A DNA stretch of 64,000 nt from Protea cynaroides (taxonomy: Eukaryota; Streptophyta; Magnoliopsida; Proteales; Proteaceae): assembly GCA_028583415.1 (NCBI GenBank), contig CM053267.1:51040914-51104913 (forward strand), read 5' to 3'. Below the pieces are notes generated by a model. The model made no database searches. It was not told the origin of the DNA and saw only the letters and a list, made by a program, of their open reading frames with translations. Both the position numbers and the translations under genes were made by a program. Below, one piece after another: positions 11,209 through 23,480 of this stretch. Each line of letters starts with the position of its first letter. Positions within the stretch are counted from its first letter, which is position 1.

Positions 11209-13065
11209 GTGTTCCGATATCAAGATAAAGCCAGGGAAGAATCTCCGATCATGAGTCCACGACGGACCAGGAGTCAAATGGTCAGCCCCAACCCCCCATT
11301 GTTTGATCAATGGATAAATCTGGAAGAAGGAGACAGATCGGAGGCTAGACTTAATCAAGACCGCGGAAAGCGGGCAGCAGCACTGGCACCTACATCAGAA
11401 GCATTCGTCACCTATGCACAGTTAGAGACTGTTGCACAGCAGCTCGCGGTATTAACGAGATTCGTGCAAGGATTGCAAACCCCTGCAGCAGAGGCCACAT
11501 CTCGACCTCCCGTTGGCCTCGTTCCCCCGACGGTACCGCACCAGGAAGCCAACCTCTATCATGACCCGCCCCGAGATCGGCCAAGGCAGAATGGAGAACG
11601 ATCAGAACAGCCAGGAGCCAACGTTCGCCCTGCCCCCGAGCTAAGCGGAACGGGTTCGACATCGCACCATGGGAGAATTCTGTCTCAGGACAGACTCGGT
11701 CCCCAGCCGAGGCCAGTGCCCAGACTTGACGAAGAAATAGAAGAGCTCATGGTTCCACGGCGCATAACATTGCCGGAGGGAGCCGTGGGAACAGAAAAGC
11801 CCAATGTCCCCATGGACCCTGAAGTTGCTGCACAGATAGCGGACCAGTTGGCGGTCCTCCACAAGAAGGTTGAAACCATGCAGAAGGCGGGAGTGTCCCA
11901 CGATGAAGACAGGGACTATTCCACGGAAAACCCCCTGACCGACATTATCATGAGGGTCCCTCTACCCAAACGATTTAGCATGCCCCCCGTCGACTCATAT
12001 GATGGTTCTACCGACCCTATCGAGCATTTAAATAACTTTGTCGGAGCCATGGTCTTGCACGCTAACCCCGATGCAATCATATGTAGAGCTTTCCCGCTCA
12101 CACTCAAAGGAGCGGCGCGTATGTGGTTCAATAACCTCCCACCGCGCTCGATCGACTCATTCAAAACCATGGGTAGACTCTTCAGGATGCACTTCCAGGG
12201 CAGCAGGGTGCAACGGAAGACAAGTGCCCATCTGATGAACATGCGGCAAAGATCCGGGGAAACCCTAAGGGCCTTTTTAGCTCGGTTTAACTTGGAAGTA
12301 TTACAAGTCAAGGACATTGACGAGGCAGTTCACTTCGCAACGCTAAGAGCAGCGGTCACCGACCCAAAGCTCAGATTCTCCATTGCTAAGAAGGAACCAA
12401 CCGATTTGCAAGAGCTCCTGGCGAGATGCGAAAAGTTCGCTAGTGCCAATGAAATTTATGAAGCTAGCAAGAGTCTAGAGGTAATTCAACACAAACGGAA
12501 TGAAGAGAGACCAGACCTTGTGCGGCTTGGAGAAAGCAAAAGATCCCGAAGAGATGAGGCAAGAGCTAGGGGTTTGCTTCAGAAAAAATTCAGTGACTAC
12601 ACGCCGCTGAACAGGTCCCTCGGAGACGTGTACACCCTCATTGCGGGTGATGGGTACCTTCAGAGACCCCAGAAGATAGTCACTGAGGCGAGGAAGCGCA
12701 ATCCCAACAAGTACTGTCAATACCACCGCGACATCGGCCACACAACCGATGAATGCCGCAATCTGCAGGCTGAAATTGAAGACCTTATCCAGCGAGGCTA
12801 TTACAAGCAATACATTGATCACAGTGCCCCGAGAGTACCAGCCCCCACGACTGAGGATCGGGGAAGATTACCTCCATCCCGAATGAGGACGCCAGGGCAG
12901 GAGCAACGGCATCAGTTAGGGCCAAGGTGGCAGGAAAAAAGGGACGCACGAGAGGAATCCCAAAGGGAAGAGAGGAGGAGAGATAGGCCGAACGAGCTCC
13001 GAGAGAGGTGTCACGAACAAGAACCTATCCAGCATGAGGAGAGAAGAGAAAGAAGACCAACACCA
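11209..13065 (+). CDS. gag: gypsy gag, 5' part, cut by nested insertion
   Basis: Structural protein that forms the virus-like particle of the retrotransposon in the cytoplasm. The open frame starts at 11209. The ATG at 11251 (MSPRRTRSQM), 15 codons in, is the more typical Tat gag start. The N-terminal 200 residues are low-complexity, with a possible coiled coil. A Retrotrans_gag domain lies at about residues 260-370 (block AFPLTLKGAARMWFNNLPP). A C-H-H-C zinc knuckle, CQYHRDIGHTTDEC, is near residue 503. A basic Arg/Glu-rich tail follows. The LARD interrupts the frame after the codon ending at 13065, and 27 bases of its LTR supply the stop at 13090-13092. The frame resumes without shift at 31980. 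No separate gag stop is visible, so gag and pol appear to have been one frame. Confidence 0.88.
13061..13065. repeat. target site duplication CACCA (left)
   Basis: CACCA precedes the left LTR of the nested element and is repeated at 31975-31979 after its right LTR. This proves insertion into gag rather than rearrangement. Confidence 0.9.
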
Positions 13066-13527
13066 TGTGAGGACAAAGATGGAAATCTTTAGAAGTCGCC
13101 ACCTAGATTTAGGTCTAGGACCTTAGAAATGTGAAATCTCACCCCAAGGTAAGACTTCGATTGACTCATGACCCTTAGATTGGAATTCTGGTTCATCAGA
13201 GATTGGGTAAGCGTCAGGTTACGGTTATGGGAAGGGGTTAGGCACCCAAACCGCCCGATCGAAATCGGTCTCCTATACCTTTCCTATGCTAGACTCTATT
13301 TGCTAAGCCAAACCAAACCAAGGGGTTTGATATCATTGAACCGAATCTGTATCCATCAGATTGCCTACGTATCACGGAATTATTCCGAAAATCAGGTTCA
13401 CCATCGTAGTTCAGGTGTGATTAAAGTTTATGGATGTGATTTATGCTTGTGCATGATTAAGTTCTTTGTTTAAGTTGAAATTTATGCTTGAATGGTTGAG
13501 AAATCCTATGGGTTAGGATCTGGGTAG

Positions 13528-13990
13528 TCCATGTGGACTGATAGATAGTCCTAGTGGATCTAAGAATAACCCTATTTGGGTTGAAATATGGATAACCCTA
13601 TCTGGGTTGAAATGGGAATGGATATCCTAGTGGATCTATGGATAGTCCGAGTGGACTAAGGTAAATATCCTAGTGGATCTATGGATAGTCCAAGTGGACT
13701 AAGGTTTGGATAACCCTTTTTGGGTTAAAATATGGGGGGTATCCTAGTGGATCTATGGATAGTCCGAGTGGACTAAAGTATGGGTAAATATCCTAGTGGA
13801 TCTATGGATAGTCCGAGTGGACTAAGCTGTGGATCCGAATTTGGATTTCTCCCAAATAGCCTACGTATCCTAGGGTTTGCCCTAGGAATCAGAATCCGCG
13901 TAGTTCGGGATGGATAACCTGTTCTAGGTTAATGATTGAGAACCTATTCTAGGTTTAGGGTTTAGAACCTATTCTAGGTTTAGGGTTTGC
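13528..13990 (-). repeat. chain of short inverted repeats in LARD LTR
   Basis: The stretch is almost entirely small perfect inverted repeats with 3-5 base loops. AGTCC-N4-GGACT occurs five times, ATCC-TAGT-GGAT four times and AACCC-N5-GGGTT three times. AACCTA-TTC-TAGGTT occurs twice, and TCCTAGGG-TTTG-CCCTAGGA once. Loop bases vary (ATGT, GAGT, AAGT) while the arms do not. The same chain is in the right LTR at about 27305-27770. Confidence 0.8.
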
Positions 13991-14399
13991 CGAGGGGCAA
14001 ATCGTCCTAAATTACCCTTTTCATTCCGAATTCTAATTTTGGAAGGTTTGGCAAAGAATTCTCTTTCTTTATTAAGGTTTTATTATTCCCATTATGCCCT
14101 TCCCAAGAATGTGGGTGCCTAAATGCACGTCCCCACACCTACATTGTCTTCTAGATGTGTGCATATATGGCAGTTTGACTAGGGTGTTGCATAAAATAAA
14201 TTATTGCCAAAAAATAGAATATTCTATCTAAATATGGCACATAAAACATTTATGACAAGAAATTCAAATACAAGTAAGATTGTTTAAAAATCTTTCAAAT
14301 ATGGCATGTATTGCAAATAAGGCAAGAGCCTATATGGCATGATCTAGTAGGCTATCTTCTAAGCATGGCAAGACCCTAATTGCCATTATCTTTCCATAT

Positions 14400-15075
14400 T
14401 TAGGATTTTCTACCCTAATTGCTATTTTCTTTTCATTTTAGGATTTTCTACCCTAATTGCTACTTTCTTTCCATTTTGGGGTTTTCTACCCTAATTGTAA
14501 TTTTATTTCCATTTTTTAGGGTTTTCAACCCTACTGTTACTTTCTTTCCATTTTAGGGTTTTCTACCCTAATTGTTATTTTCTTTCCATTTTAGGGTTTT
14601 CTACCCTAATTATTTTCTTTCCAATTTAGGGTTTTCTACCCTAATTGCTATTTTCTTTCCATCTTAGGGTTTTCTACCCTAAATGTTACTTTCTTTCCAT
14701 TTTAGGGTTTTATACCCTAATTATTATTTTATTTCTATTTTTAGGGTTTTCTACCCTAATTGTTACATTCTTTCCATTTTAGGGTTTTCTACCCTAATTG
14801 TTATTTTATTTTCATTTTTTAGGGTTTTCTACCCTAATTGTTACATTCTTTCCATTTTAGGGTTTTCTACCCTAATTATTATTTTCTTTCCATCTTAGGG
14901 TTTTCTACCCTAAATGTTACTTTCTTTCCATTTTAGGGTTTTATACCCTAATTATTATTTTATTTCTATTTTTAGGGTTTTCTACCCTAATTGTTACATT
15001 CTTTCCATCTTAGGGTTTTGTAACCTAAATGTTATTTTGTTTCCATTTTTTAGGGTTTTCTACCCTAATTGTGAC
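14400..15075 (-). repeat. array of about 18 telo-box inverted repeats in LARD LTR
   Basis: Units of about 37-40 bp centre on TTAGGGTTTTCTACCCTAA, a 7-bp inverted repeat with a 5-base loop. They are separated by CT/T-rich spacers such as TTGTTACTTTCTTTCCATTT. One arm plus loop reads TTAGGGTTT, the reverse complement of the plant telo-box AAACCCTAA. I count 18 units, a few with one changed base. The same array is in the right LTR at about 28177-28850. Confidence 0.85.
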
Positions 15076-16379
15076 AATAAGCATTTAATATAGCATGTGA
15101 GCAAGTGTAGCAGACAAATATGGCAATAAACATGTGTATCATTCCAATCATGGCAATGTGATTATTTCAATTATGGCAATGTGATCATTCCAATTATGGC
15201 AGTGTATGCATACGAGCATCCGAACATAGCATAGCATCAAATATGGCATGTGAGAAACAACCAAAGCATATGAGAATCAATCAAAACATGATGGAACACG
15301 CAGCAAGATGACAGCTTTGTCAGGCTGGACCAAAATGGGCACATAGGGCACTGTACTTACTCAAAAAATTCTTAAAATATATCCCTGGAAAGAAGACTCA
15401 GAGGCCAACATTTTGTCTCAAGGAAGCTATTCCTAAAAGAGACCATAGGCAGGTCGAAAACATTCCCCAAGTACAGGCAAATACACTGGTCAGGTCTGTT
15501 CCAGATTTTTGACCAGTTGCACCATAAATTCCAAATAAAATTCTATTCTTAATGAAAATTAAATACAGACATATGTCTATGTAGATAACTATCTGATCTA
15601 AAATTTCATTAAGAAAAACAAGTTAAAACAGTATATTTTCTTTGTGAAAAATGACTCTTTTCAATCATGCAAATCAGCACATCATGACAGATCTGAAATC
15701 AAAGCTTTATGCACTTAAAAATTGATATCAATTCAACGAAAAATGGAAAAAATATGAAACCAGTGCCATTTTTTAGAAGACTTTCATGTCTAAAAAGTTC
15801 ATGTTAAGTGGATTTTCTGATTATGGCCATAAAGTCTTTGTCTAGAGACTTTCCGATGGAGGATTGCATTACATCCGAGAAAAATAGCAATGTCAAAGAC
15901 AAATTGTTTGATATATTTCCCCAATTCCAAATGGAACGAAATTTTTAGGGTAGTCTTCTATCATATCAGAGAGACTCCCATAAAATTTTGGGCTTCAAAA
16001 TCTTAGAAAAAATACATATGATGTACGTCCTAAGTTTGAACCCTAAATCTGGAATTTTCAGATCAGAAAATCACTTTATGAAATTTACAAAAAACATCAA
16101 ACATCATTGTATATCAATCAAAAATTCATCATTGAATAGCTTAGACAAATTATCATTCATGAAAAATGTTAGACATAGGCATCCTAACATTAACAAGCAT
16201 GTAATAGAGCATTCATGATTGAGATTTCATGAAAATTAGCCTTTTTCAAGCAAAATTGGCATTCGGGCATTATAACGACCTCTAAATTTGTTTAGAGTAC
16301 TAACCTTGGGCTCAAATCGAGCGAAACCGTTGATGAAGGGTGATTGGGGGTTGTATCAATCCCCTTTAAATGTGAATCC

Positions 16380-17125
16380 TCCTTTTCCTCTCTTCTGCTT
16401 CTTTCTCTCTTCTCTTTCTCTCTTTTCTTCTTCTCTTTTCTTTCTTTTCTCTTTTCTCTCTCTTTCTTTCTTCCTCTCTCACATTTTCTCTCTCTCACTC
16501 TCCTTTCTCTCTCTCACCCACGTTTCCCTCTCTCTCTGCTCTGGAAAAAAGGATCCTCCTCTTGCCTATTTATAATTTTTCACTCATTTTCTAAAAGATC
16601 CTTTTTTCTAAAAAATATTTTTTTTCCTTTTTCTTTCCTTCCTTTTTTTCTTTCTTTCTTTCTCCTCTCTCTCTTTCACGTTTTCTTTCTAGAAAACGTG
16701 AAGGGGAATCTTTTTCCCCCCTTTTTTTTTTTTTTTTTTTTTTATTCCTCTCTTAAAACCGTGGCTCCTAAAAAAACCTAATTTTTCTCTTTCTTCTTTC
16801 CTTTTTTTTTCTCCAAAGAAATCCTTTGGATTCTCTTAGAAAAAGGTCACGTTTTTTCTCTCTCCCTCTTTCCTTTTTTTTTTTCTCAAAATCTTTTGGA
16901 TTATCTCCAAAATCGAAATCCTCATTCTCTTCCACGTTTTTTCTCTCCCCTCTTTCCTTTTTTTCTCAAAATCTTTTGGATTATCTCCAAAATCGAAATC
17001 CTCATTCTCTTCCACGTTTTTTTCTCTCCCCTCTTTCCTTTTTTTTCTCAAAATCTTTTGGATTATCTCCACAATTGAAATCTCCATTCTTTTCCACGTT
17101 TTTTCTCTCCCCTTTTTCTTCTCAA
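16380..17125 (-). repeat. pyrimidine-rich tract (GA-rich in element sense) with about 80-bp repeats
   Basis: Nearly pure CT in the first 450 bases. Then come three to four copies of a unit that contains CAAAATCTTTTGGATTATCTC followed by TTCCACGTTTTTTCTCTCCC, spaced by about 75-85 bp. The right LTR holds the same tract at 30157-30900 with slightly different T-run lengths. Confidence 0.7.
16565..16574 (-). promoter_or_regulatory. TATA box of LARD LTR (left copy)
   Basis: Minus-strand TATAAATAGG. If used, transcription starts near 16535. That puts about 1.6 kb of LTR in U3 and about 3.5 kb in R/U5, including both inverted-repeat arrays. The same sequence occurs in the right (5') LTR at 30342-30351. 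Confidence 0.55.
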
Positions 17126-17193
17126 TAATCTTTTGGATTATGATTTACACATATATATTACACATATATATTTAATAACATACATACACATAC

Positions 17194-17206
<13 letters not shown>

Positions 17207-17256
<50 letters not shown>
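17207..17256. repeat. TA microsatellite in LARD left LTR
   Basis: About 25 TA units, preceded by CATACATACA repeats. The right LTR has a run more than twice as long at about 30986-31104. Confidence 0.9.
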
Positions 17257-17261
<5 letters not shown>

Positions 17262-18144
17262 ATATATAGAGACCCGACTTAGGTTGACAACCGATTTGAA
17301 TTGAGTTGACTTGGACCGATTGGAATTCACTGGGTTTCCTCTCCTTGTCATTTCACGGGTCATTTCCGCTGTCATCCCGCATGGAATTTTCCGATGGCCT
17401 CTATTCCAAATTTTTTTGCGTTCATTTTGTAGAACATAAAAAATGAGAAATATAGGAACTTGAACCACCTCATTTGGAAGTAAAATGGTCAACTTATGAA
17501 TTTTTGAAGTTTAAACGGACCAATTACCGATAATTTGGTTGACCATTCTGCATGAGATCCTTCGGAGGCTTCTACCGGAAATATTTTACGTCCACTTTGT
17601 AGAGCACTAAAAATGGAACATAATGAGACTGGAATCACCTGAATCCGATGTAGAACGGAAAAGATATGCAGCTTCGAAGTTCTGATGATAATTTTGCATG
17701 CAAGCTTGCATGGGACCCACTGGAGACTTCTACCCGGGATTTTTTTGCGTCCACTTTGTAGAACATCATGAATGAAGAATAATGGTCTTGAAATCATCTG
17801 AATCCGATGTCAGATGATCAAGATATGATGATTTGAAATTCAAGCAATCCGACTTAGGATAATTTGCATGAAGGCCCCTGGGATTATTATTTTATAATAA
17901 TTTCAGAAACCTCCCTTATATGTATCATCCGACTAAAATGATCATATCTTCCTCATTTGATATCAGAATTGAGCAATTCTGGTCTCGTTTCGAAGATAAT
18001 TCTATGACCTATGCATCCATGCAGATAATAGCCCATGACCCTGTTGTGAGGATCAGTGGAGAATCACAAATCTTTGGGTTAAAGGTCTGAAACCTGCCAT
18101 ATTGGTTCACTTATGCCGAGGGTGGCAAAAATGGGGTGCTTACA

Positions 18145-18157
18145 GATGCCCCTCTTT
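18145..18157 (-). promoter_or_regulatory. LARD polypurine tract
   Basis: Minus-strand AAAGAGGGGCATC directly precedes the LTR start TGTAAGC. A purine tract in this position primes plus-strand DNA synthesis. Its presence here shows the element is reversed relative to the window. Confidence 0.8.
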
Positions 18158-18350
18158 AGCCGAGATTGTTATCAGTTGAAGGCTAAAGATAAAAGAACCA
18201 CATTTTTGGGATATGAGTGACATTGTTTATTGGGCTGCACTTAGGGTATTTCTTCCTAAACTGCCTACGTATTCTAAGGGTGTCCTAGAAATCAAGCCCA
18301 GAACGTAGTTCGACTGGCAAGAAGGTTTGCTCTTCTTGGAGAATTGATGA
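18158..18350 (-). other. LARD interior, unique sequence next to the polypurine tract
   Basis: No reading frame or repeat. It contains CTGCCTACGTATTCTAAGG, similar to the CCTACGTATCCTAGG phrase of the LTR hairpin chain, so parts of the LTR and the interior share ancestry. Confidence 0.4.
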
Positions 18351-18935
18351 GTGCTCTTCTTGTATGAAGCTAGGCTGTGAATACAAGGCTCATTTGTAGG
18401 CTGGGAACCTCTTCTTGCTGAGGTGGAACTCATGATGCAAGGTACGTGCGGGCTTGGACCCGGCTTGATCCATTTATAGGCTGATAAACCTCTTCTTGTA
18501 TGAAGCTAGGCTGTGAATACAAGGCTCATTTGTAGGCTGGGAACCTCTTCTTGCTGAGGTGACTCATGATGCAAGGTATGTGCGGGCTTGGACCCGACTT
18601 AATCCATTTGTAGGCTGATAAACCTCTTCTTGTATGGAGCTAGGCTATGAATACAAGGCTCATTTGTAGGCTGGGAGCCTCTTCTTGCTGAGGTGGAACT
18701 CAATGCAAGGTATGTGCGGGCTTGGACCCGGCTTGATCCATTTGTAGGCTGATAAACCTCTTCTTGTATGGAGCTAGGCTATGAATACAAGGCTCATTTG
18801 TAGGCTGGGAGCCTCTTCTTGCTGAGGTGGAACTCAATGCAAGGTATGTGCGGGCTTGGACCCGGCTTGATCCATTTGTAGGCTGATAAACCTCTTCTTG
18901 TATAGAGCTAGGCTGTGAATACAAGGCTGATTGCA
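18351..18935 (-). repeat. 134-bp tandem repeat in LARD interior
   Basis: The landmark CTCTTCTTGTAT recurs at about 18355, 18489, 18623, 18757 and 18891, exactly 134 bp apart. That gives four full copies and a partial one. Units contain GGCTCATTTGTAGGCTGGGA. Minus-strand frames of 68-78 codons arise from the repeat and are not genes. Confidence 0.9.
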
Positions 18936-18959
18936 TGAGCTTGGGCTCGGATTTGATTT

Positions 18960-19385
18960 GTTTGGATGGAAGACTTGATGTCTTCTCTTTGATTGAACTG
19001 AGGCTCTTTTGATTGAGGTTTTGAGATTGATTTTCTGAATAAGATAGGGCTCTTATAGGCTGAGATTGAATTGATCTTTGAATGAGCTAGGGCTCTGCAT
19101 TCACTTATAGGCTGAGATTGACTTGATCTTTGAATAAGCTAGGGCTCTGCATTCACTTATAGGCTGAGATTGACTTGATCTTTGAATGAGCTAGGGCTCT
19201 ACATTTGATTTACTTATAGACTGAGATTGATTTGAAATTTGGATGAGCTAGGGCTCTGCATTTGATTCACCAATAATCTGAGATTGATTTGATCTTTGGA
19301 TGAGCTAGGGCTCTACATTTGATTCACTAATAATCTAAGATTGATTTGATCTTTGGATGAGTTAGGGCTCCACATTTGATTCTGA
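18960..19385 (-). repeat. about 55-60-bp degenerate tandem repeat in LARD interior
   Basis: About seven units, each with the phrase GAGCTAGGGCTCT and then CTGAGATTGACTTGATCTTTG-like sequence. The unit length drifts between about 52 and 60 bases. Confidence 0.75.
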
Positions 19386-22291
19386 AATGAGTAAGAACTC
19401 AGAAGGTCACTTATAGGGTGATACTGAATGACTCATCTTGGCAGTTCCTACCAGCTTTGGACCTTCGGGATTGAAAATAGGAATATCCTTTTGGAAGCTC
19501 TATGGCTATGAACCTTTAGGATGCTTGAAAGTCACCCATACAGGAAGGCTTTGTTGACTTTGAACCTTTAGGGTTGAAATCTGCCCCATCTTGGAAGTCT
19601 CTTGACTTTGAACCTATAGAGTGCTGGACATATTTGAAATGATGGTGAATTCCTTGGCAGTTTTCCGAGTTTTTTTGCTCCTGCTTAATTGGTGAAGGCA
19701 CAAAACATGACATCGATGGAAATGGTGTCATGGACTTCGTTGGCATGATACCTAGATTTGAAATTTTCCATTTATGACCTGGTACTGAAAGTTTGACTCA
19801 ATTTCAGCACGGTAGGGATGACTTGGTTACTCCCTTTGAAGGGTTCCATGTAATTTGAAGATGATGATTTTCTTCAGCCAACATTGGTGTTGTTGGATTT
19901 TGGATTGCAAGAAACTCTAGCGAGGATTTTGGACAAGAATGAGGGGACCTTGACAGTCTTTAACCAAAGTGACTTTATTGATTGACCATGGTGTTAAACT
20001 GTCAAGGGACATCTGGTCAACTAAGTTCTTTGACTGTGCATTATGGTAGAGCAAATTGGTAGAACAGCCAAGTGGCGATGAAATGTGACATGGGTTTGGC
20101 CCTTGATCTAGGCTCATGAAAAGCTCAGGGCATTGCAACATTGTTGTGCCAATTTTGAAAGATGAATGAACCATGGCCCCAAAGTAGGCACGAGGAGCAA
20201 AGGATTCGAAGTGTTCCTTCAGAGAATTTGGTGACCAAATCTTAACAGGTGAGTGACCACATTGGATTTTCTTCATCAACAGGATTAGGAGAACTGAAAA
20301 ATTGGTAAAAACCAACTTGGACAGACCTACTTCTATTGACTAGGAAAGTCAGTGACTTCAGACTAGACAATGGATCCTAGATTTAATGCTCATGATCAAG
20401 TTCAATTCCTCTACATAGGGTATATCTATGCCCCAGTGTCTGCATGTTGTGATAGACCACTACTGTAGTATGCTAGGGCACATGCAATCTAACAGAGTTA
20501 GAACTAGGTTGAATCTGGATTGCATCCATAATTGACCATGCTTCCAAGGTCAAGGGAAGATTGACAGATTGGTTGCAGGAAGTGACTTCTTAGATAAGCC
20601 CTTCCTGAATTTTGAAAAATGAAGGAACTGATGATTTGAATGAATTTGGCTACATCCGTAACCAGGCCATGAGAATTTGCTCTCTCCCTAACATGACCAA
20701 CAGGATTTGAAGATAGAGTTCTGTTGAAAGGCAATGCTATGGAGCCCAACAGATGATGGTTTGTTCAACTCCTCCGAGTATGATTCACTGGAGAGCAAGA
20801 GGGGTTCCTTTCCTTATGGAGGGTAGACTGGTATGACACTTGTCTACATGAACCACTGAATTTTTTCTTTGAAGGGCCAATGAGGGCAATGCTTTAGGGC
20901 TGCATCAGGTCGCCTATCCCCACTGAGGTATTATAGGTTGCCCATTGAGGTTTCTCGGGTTGCCTTTCCCTGCTGAGGTTTCTTTTCTTCCCATTATTTT
21001 TTTTCATTTTCTTCTTTTTGCCAATCCCATCTTGGGTTGAATAAAGAGTCCTGATGTGGTGAGGATATTGCCAAAATTATGGTCATATCCAATGGTCTGA
21101 AACCCTTAGGGGAAATCTGAATGGCATGACCTTCTTGACAAATGGGTAGCCTTGCCCCACTGTTTAAGTTGACACCTACACGTATTGATAGGCGGGCAGC
21201 TATTTGAATCATCACTAAAAGTGATCTTAGGGAAATGCAGTCCCACACCAAAATTGAAAATGGTGCCAAATTATGTTTTCCTTTCTTGGAGATGTTCAGA
21301 TGGAACACGTGTCCCAACAAGCTATATCGAGATTCGAATCGGCCACGATCATATCTGGGCCTGAAACCTTTAGGTTTGTTGACAAGTATTGATGTTGAAG
21401 GTCCAAGAGGACTGATGTGAAACTGTCCACATGGGTCTACCATTGGGAGAGTGTTTGGTTATTTATGTAGAATGGGTTTATCTTACCGAGAAGATCCCAT
21501 TTTATTGGCTTGAGAAATGAAGGGCTTATGGGAACCTTTGGGAAGCCGTTGGATGTAATGAACGACAGATGAGAGTTCCAGCCAGATTCATGAATTTGTA
21601 CAAAAAATGATGACATGACCACGAGATACAATGCCATAAAAAATGATAATCAAAAGAAGGGCTTGTGATAGAGACTCCTTGGAAGGCCATCGGATTGATG
21701 GACGGGAGAGAGAGTCTAATGCCGATGAGAAATCTTTCTCTGATGAAGAAGTGATGAGATCGTCTCCTATAAAGGCGGGATGTAATTGGCCAAAATCAAA
21801 AGTCCGGTCCAACATGCTGTAAATCTCGACGAATGATCGAACTTGCTATCAGGCTTTGGTTGGAACTATCATCCTCTTGAAGTGAGAGGGACAATTGGCT
21901 TACTGTCGAGCTCCAATGCCATTCAACATCTTACTATTTTCTTTTCTTCTCTTTTTTTCTTTTTTTTTTTTTTTCTTTTTTTTTTTTTTTTTGGATGTGA
22001 AGGCCACATAATGCAGTGCTTCGCTTGATCGCGAAGTTGAATCCTGACTTTCAATATTGGATTTGAATCTTCTTCTTCCAAACATTTCCAATAAGATAGA
22101 ACATCTTTGCCTCTGTTAGTACTTTGATCTTTTGTAAACTTTATGAACATTTGTGACTGCTCATCTAGTATCTGCTTTTATCTGAACGGTGAATCTGTAT
22201 GCTGTCTTCTAGAAGTTAATCATCACCTTCTATCTGATGTGACTGCCTTCCCATTATTGATGTAGATAAAACATAGGCTTGAATTTTCTTT

Positions 22292-22325
<34 letters not shown>

Positions 22326-23090
22326 GGGTATCCCAGTGACCTCATTCTTTGATTTTGAGATTGATCATTCATCATGTATCTCTTGCTTGCAGATGATATA
22401 CTTTGTAAGAACTTTGGTATTTCCATCTTCTTGGTGGCACATCTTTCCTCCACTCATTTGTACTGATTGGCTGACCTGTTGATATGATCTGTTATTATGT
22501 AATGCTTTCCTTGGAATCTTTTCACAGATAGAACAAATGGCAGCTTCTCCAATACATGTTTCTTGAGACTACTCTTGTGTCTCCCGATTGATCATTTAAA
22601 GCTTTCCCCGCACGGGTTGGACCTTTCTTTCTCAAGAGGCCGGTGGCGTAGAAGTTCGGGGGGACGACTCATCATTTCAATCATCTTCGAGTCGAATTGA
22701 CCGCGCACGTAGAATAGGAGGATGTATGAACCGGGAGGAAATGTATGGAAGAGACAAAGCACAGAGTTTGAAATCCCAAACGGGGTGATTTTCTTTTATT
22801 TACAGGGCAGATTGGGCTGGACTTGTCAACAAGCATATTAATTTTGGACCCAGACATGGATGACTTATCGAATACCGATAATAGAAAGTTGAAACCACTA
22901 GTTCGTCCAAGCAGCTCCAGTTGGGCATAACGCCTTCGACGACCACCTTCAGTCGTTGCGGGAATAAGTCTTCCTTCAGATCTCTAATAGCAAGACTCAT
23001 CATGCCCCTCTATCAATAGGTGCAAGATACCTACCTTTTCCATATAATTCTCCCTCTTTTTTTCAGTTTGGGATCCATTCATAACTGGAC
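19386..23090 (-). other. LARD interior, non-coding mostly unique part
   Basis: There are T-rich runs at about 21945-21992 and 22286-22324. The longest open frames are minus-strand 132 codons (19917-20315) and 149 codons (20994-21443). Neither shows a gag, protease, RT, RNase H, integrase or zinc-knuckle motif, and both lie in sequence without codon-like constraint. I see no gene here. Confidence 0.6.
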
Positions 23091-23480
23091 TATTGCTTTT
23101 TAAGCTCAAGGTTACTCTGGTTCATGCCCCAGTTTGGGGTTCAGTGGATTCATCGATGGACCACTTCTAGCTGAATTCAGATCATTTTGGCTTATGCCCC
23201 AGCTTGGGGAGCAAGGGGTATCGCCATTGCACTACTCCATTTTGAGTCCAAGATTAGACTAGTTTATGCCTTGGCTTGGGGGGTTCAATGGATTTCTTTG
23301 TTAAACCACTCTCAATTTGGGTCTAAGGTCAATTTGGTCCATGCCCCAGTTTAAGGCAAAATGGCTTTCCTCATTAGACCGCATTCAGTTTGGGTCCAAG
23401 GTCAATCTGGTTCATGCCCTACTTAGGGCTCAGGGCTTCATCATTGGACGATTCCCCAGCTGTGATTCTGGTTCTTATCC
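23091..23480 (-). repeat. about 72-bp degenerate tandem repeat in LARD interior
   Basis: Five units anchored on CATGCCCCAGTTTGGGG or variants at about 23122, 23194, 23266, 23340 and 23413. Each is followed by a phrase like CATTGGACCAC. Confidence 0.6.

Larger units (their letters stand above)
13066..18144 (-). repeat. LARD 3' LTR (left copy)
   Basis: On the minus strand it begins TGTAAGCACCCC and ends GTCCTCACA. Layout in plus coordinates: hairpin chain 13528-13990, telo-box inverted-repeat array 14400-15075, unique AT-rich part 15080-16290, pyrimidine-rich tract 16380-17125, TA microsatellite about 17207-17256, unique part to 18144. Open frames of 68-145 codons here are Ser/Phe or Arg/Lys/Glu low-complexity readings of the CT tract and were not called. 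Relative to the right copy it lacks about 65 bp of the TA run and has about 15 extra bases near 17876. Confidence 0.9.

Noticed and set aside
11408..12822. Antisense frames of 64-133 codons across gag
   Set aside because: Shadows of the real gag reading frame.
16288..17128. Ser/Phe-rich and Lys/Glu-rich frames, repeated at 30065-30953
   Set aside because: Low-complexity readings of a pyrimidine tract in the LTR. They differ between the two LTRs by homopolymer length.
19917..21443. 132- and 149-codon minus-strand frames as remnant gag of the LARD
   Set aside because: No gag, zinc-knuckle or other retroelement motif, and the residue pattern is not protein-like. A profile search could still change this.
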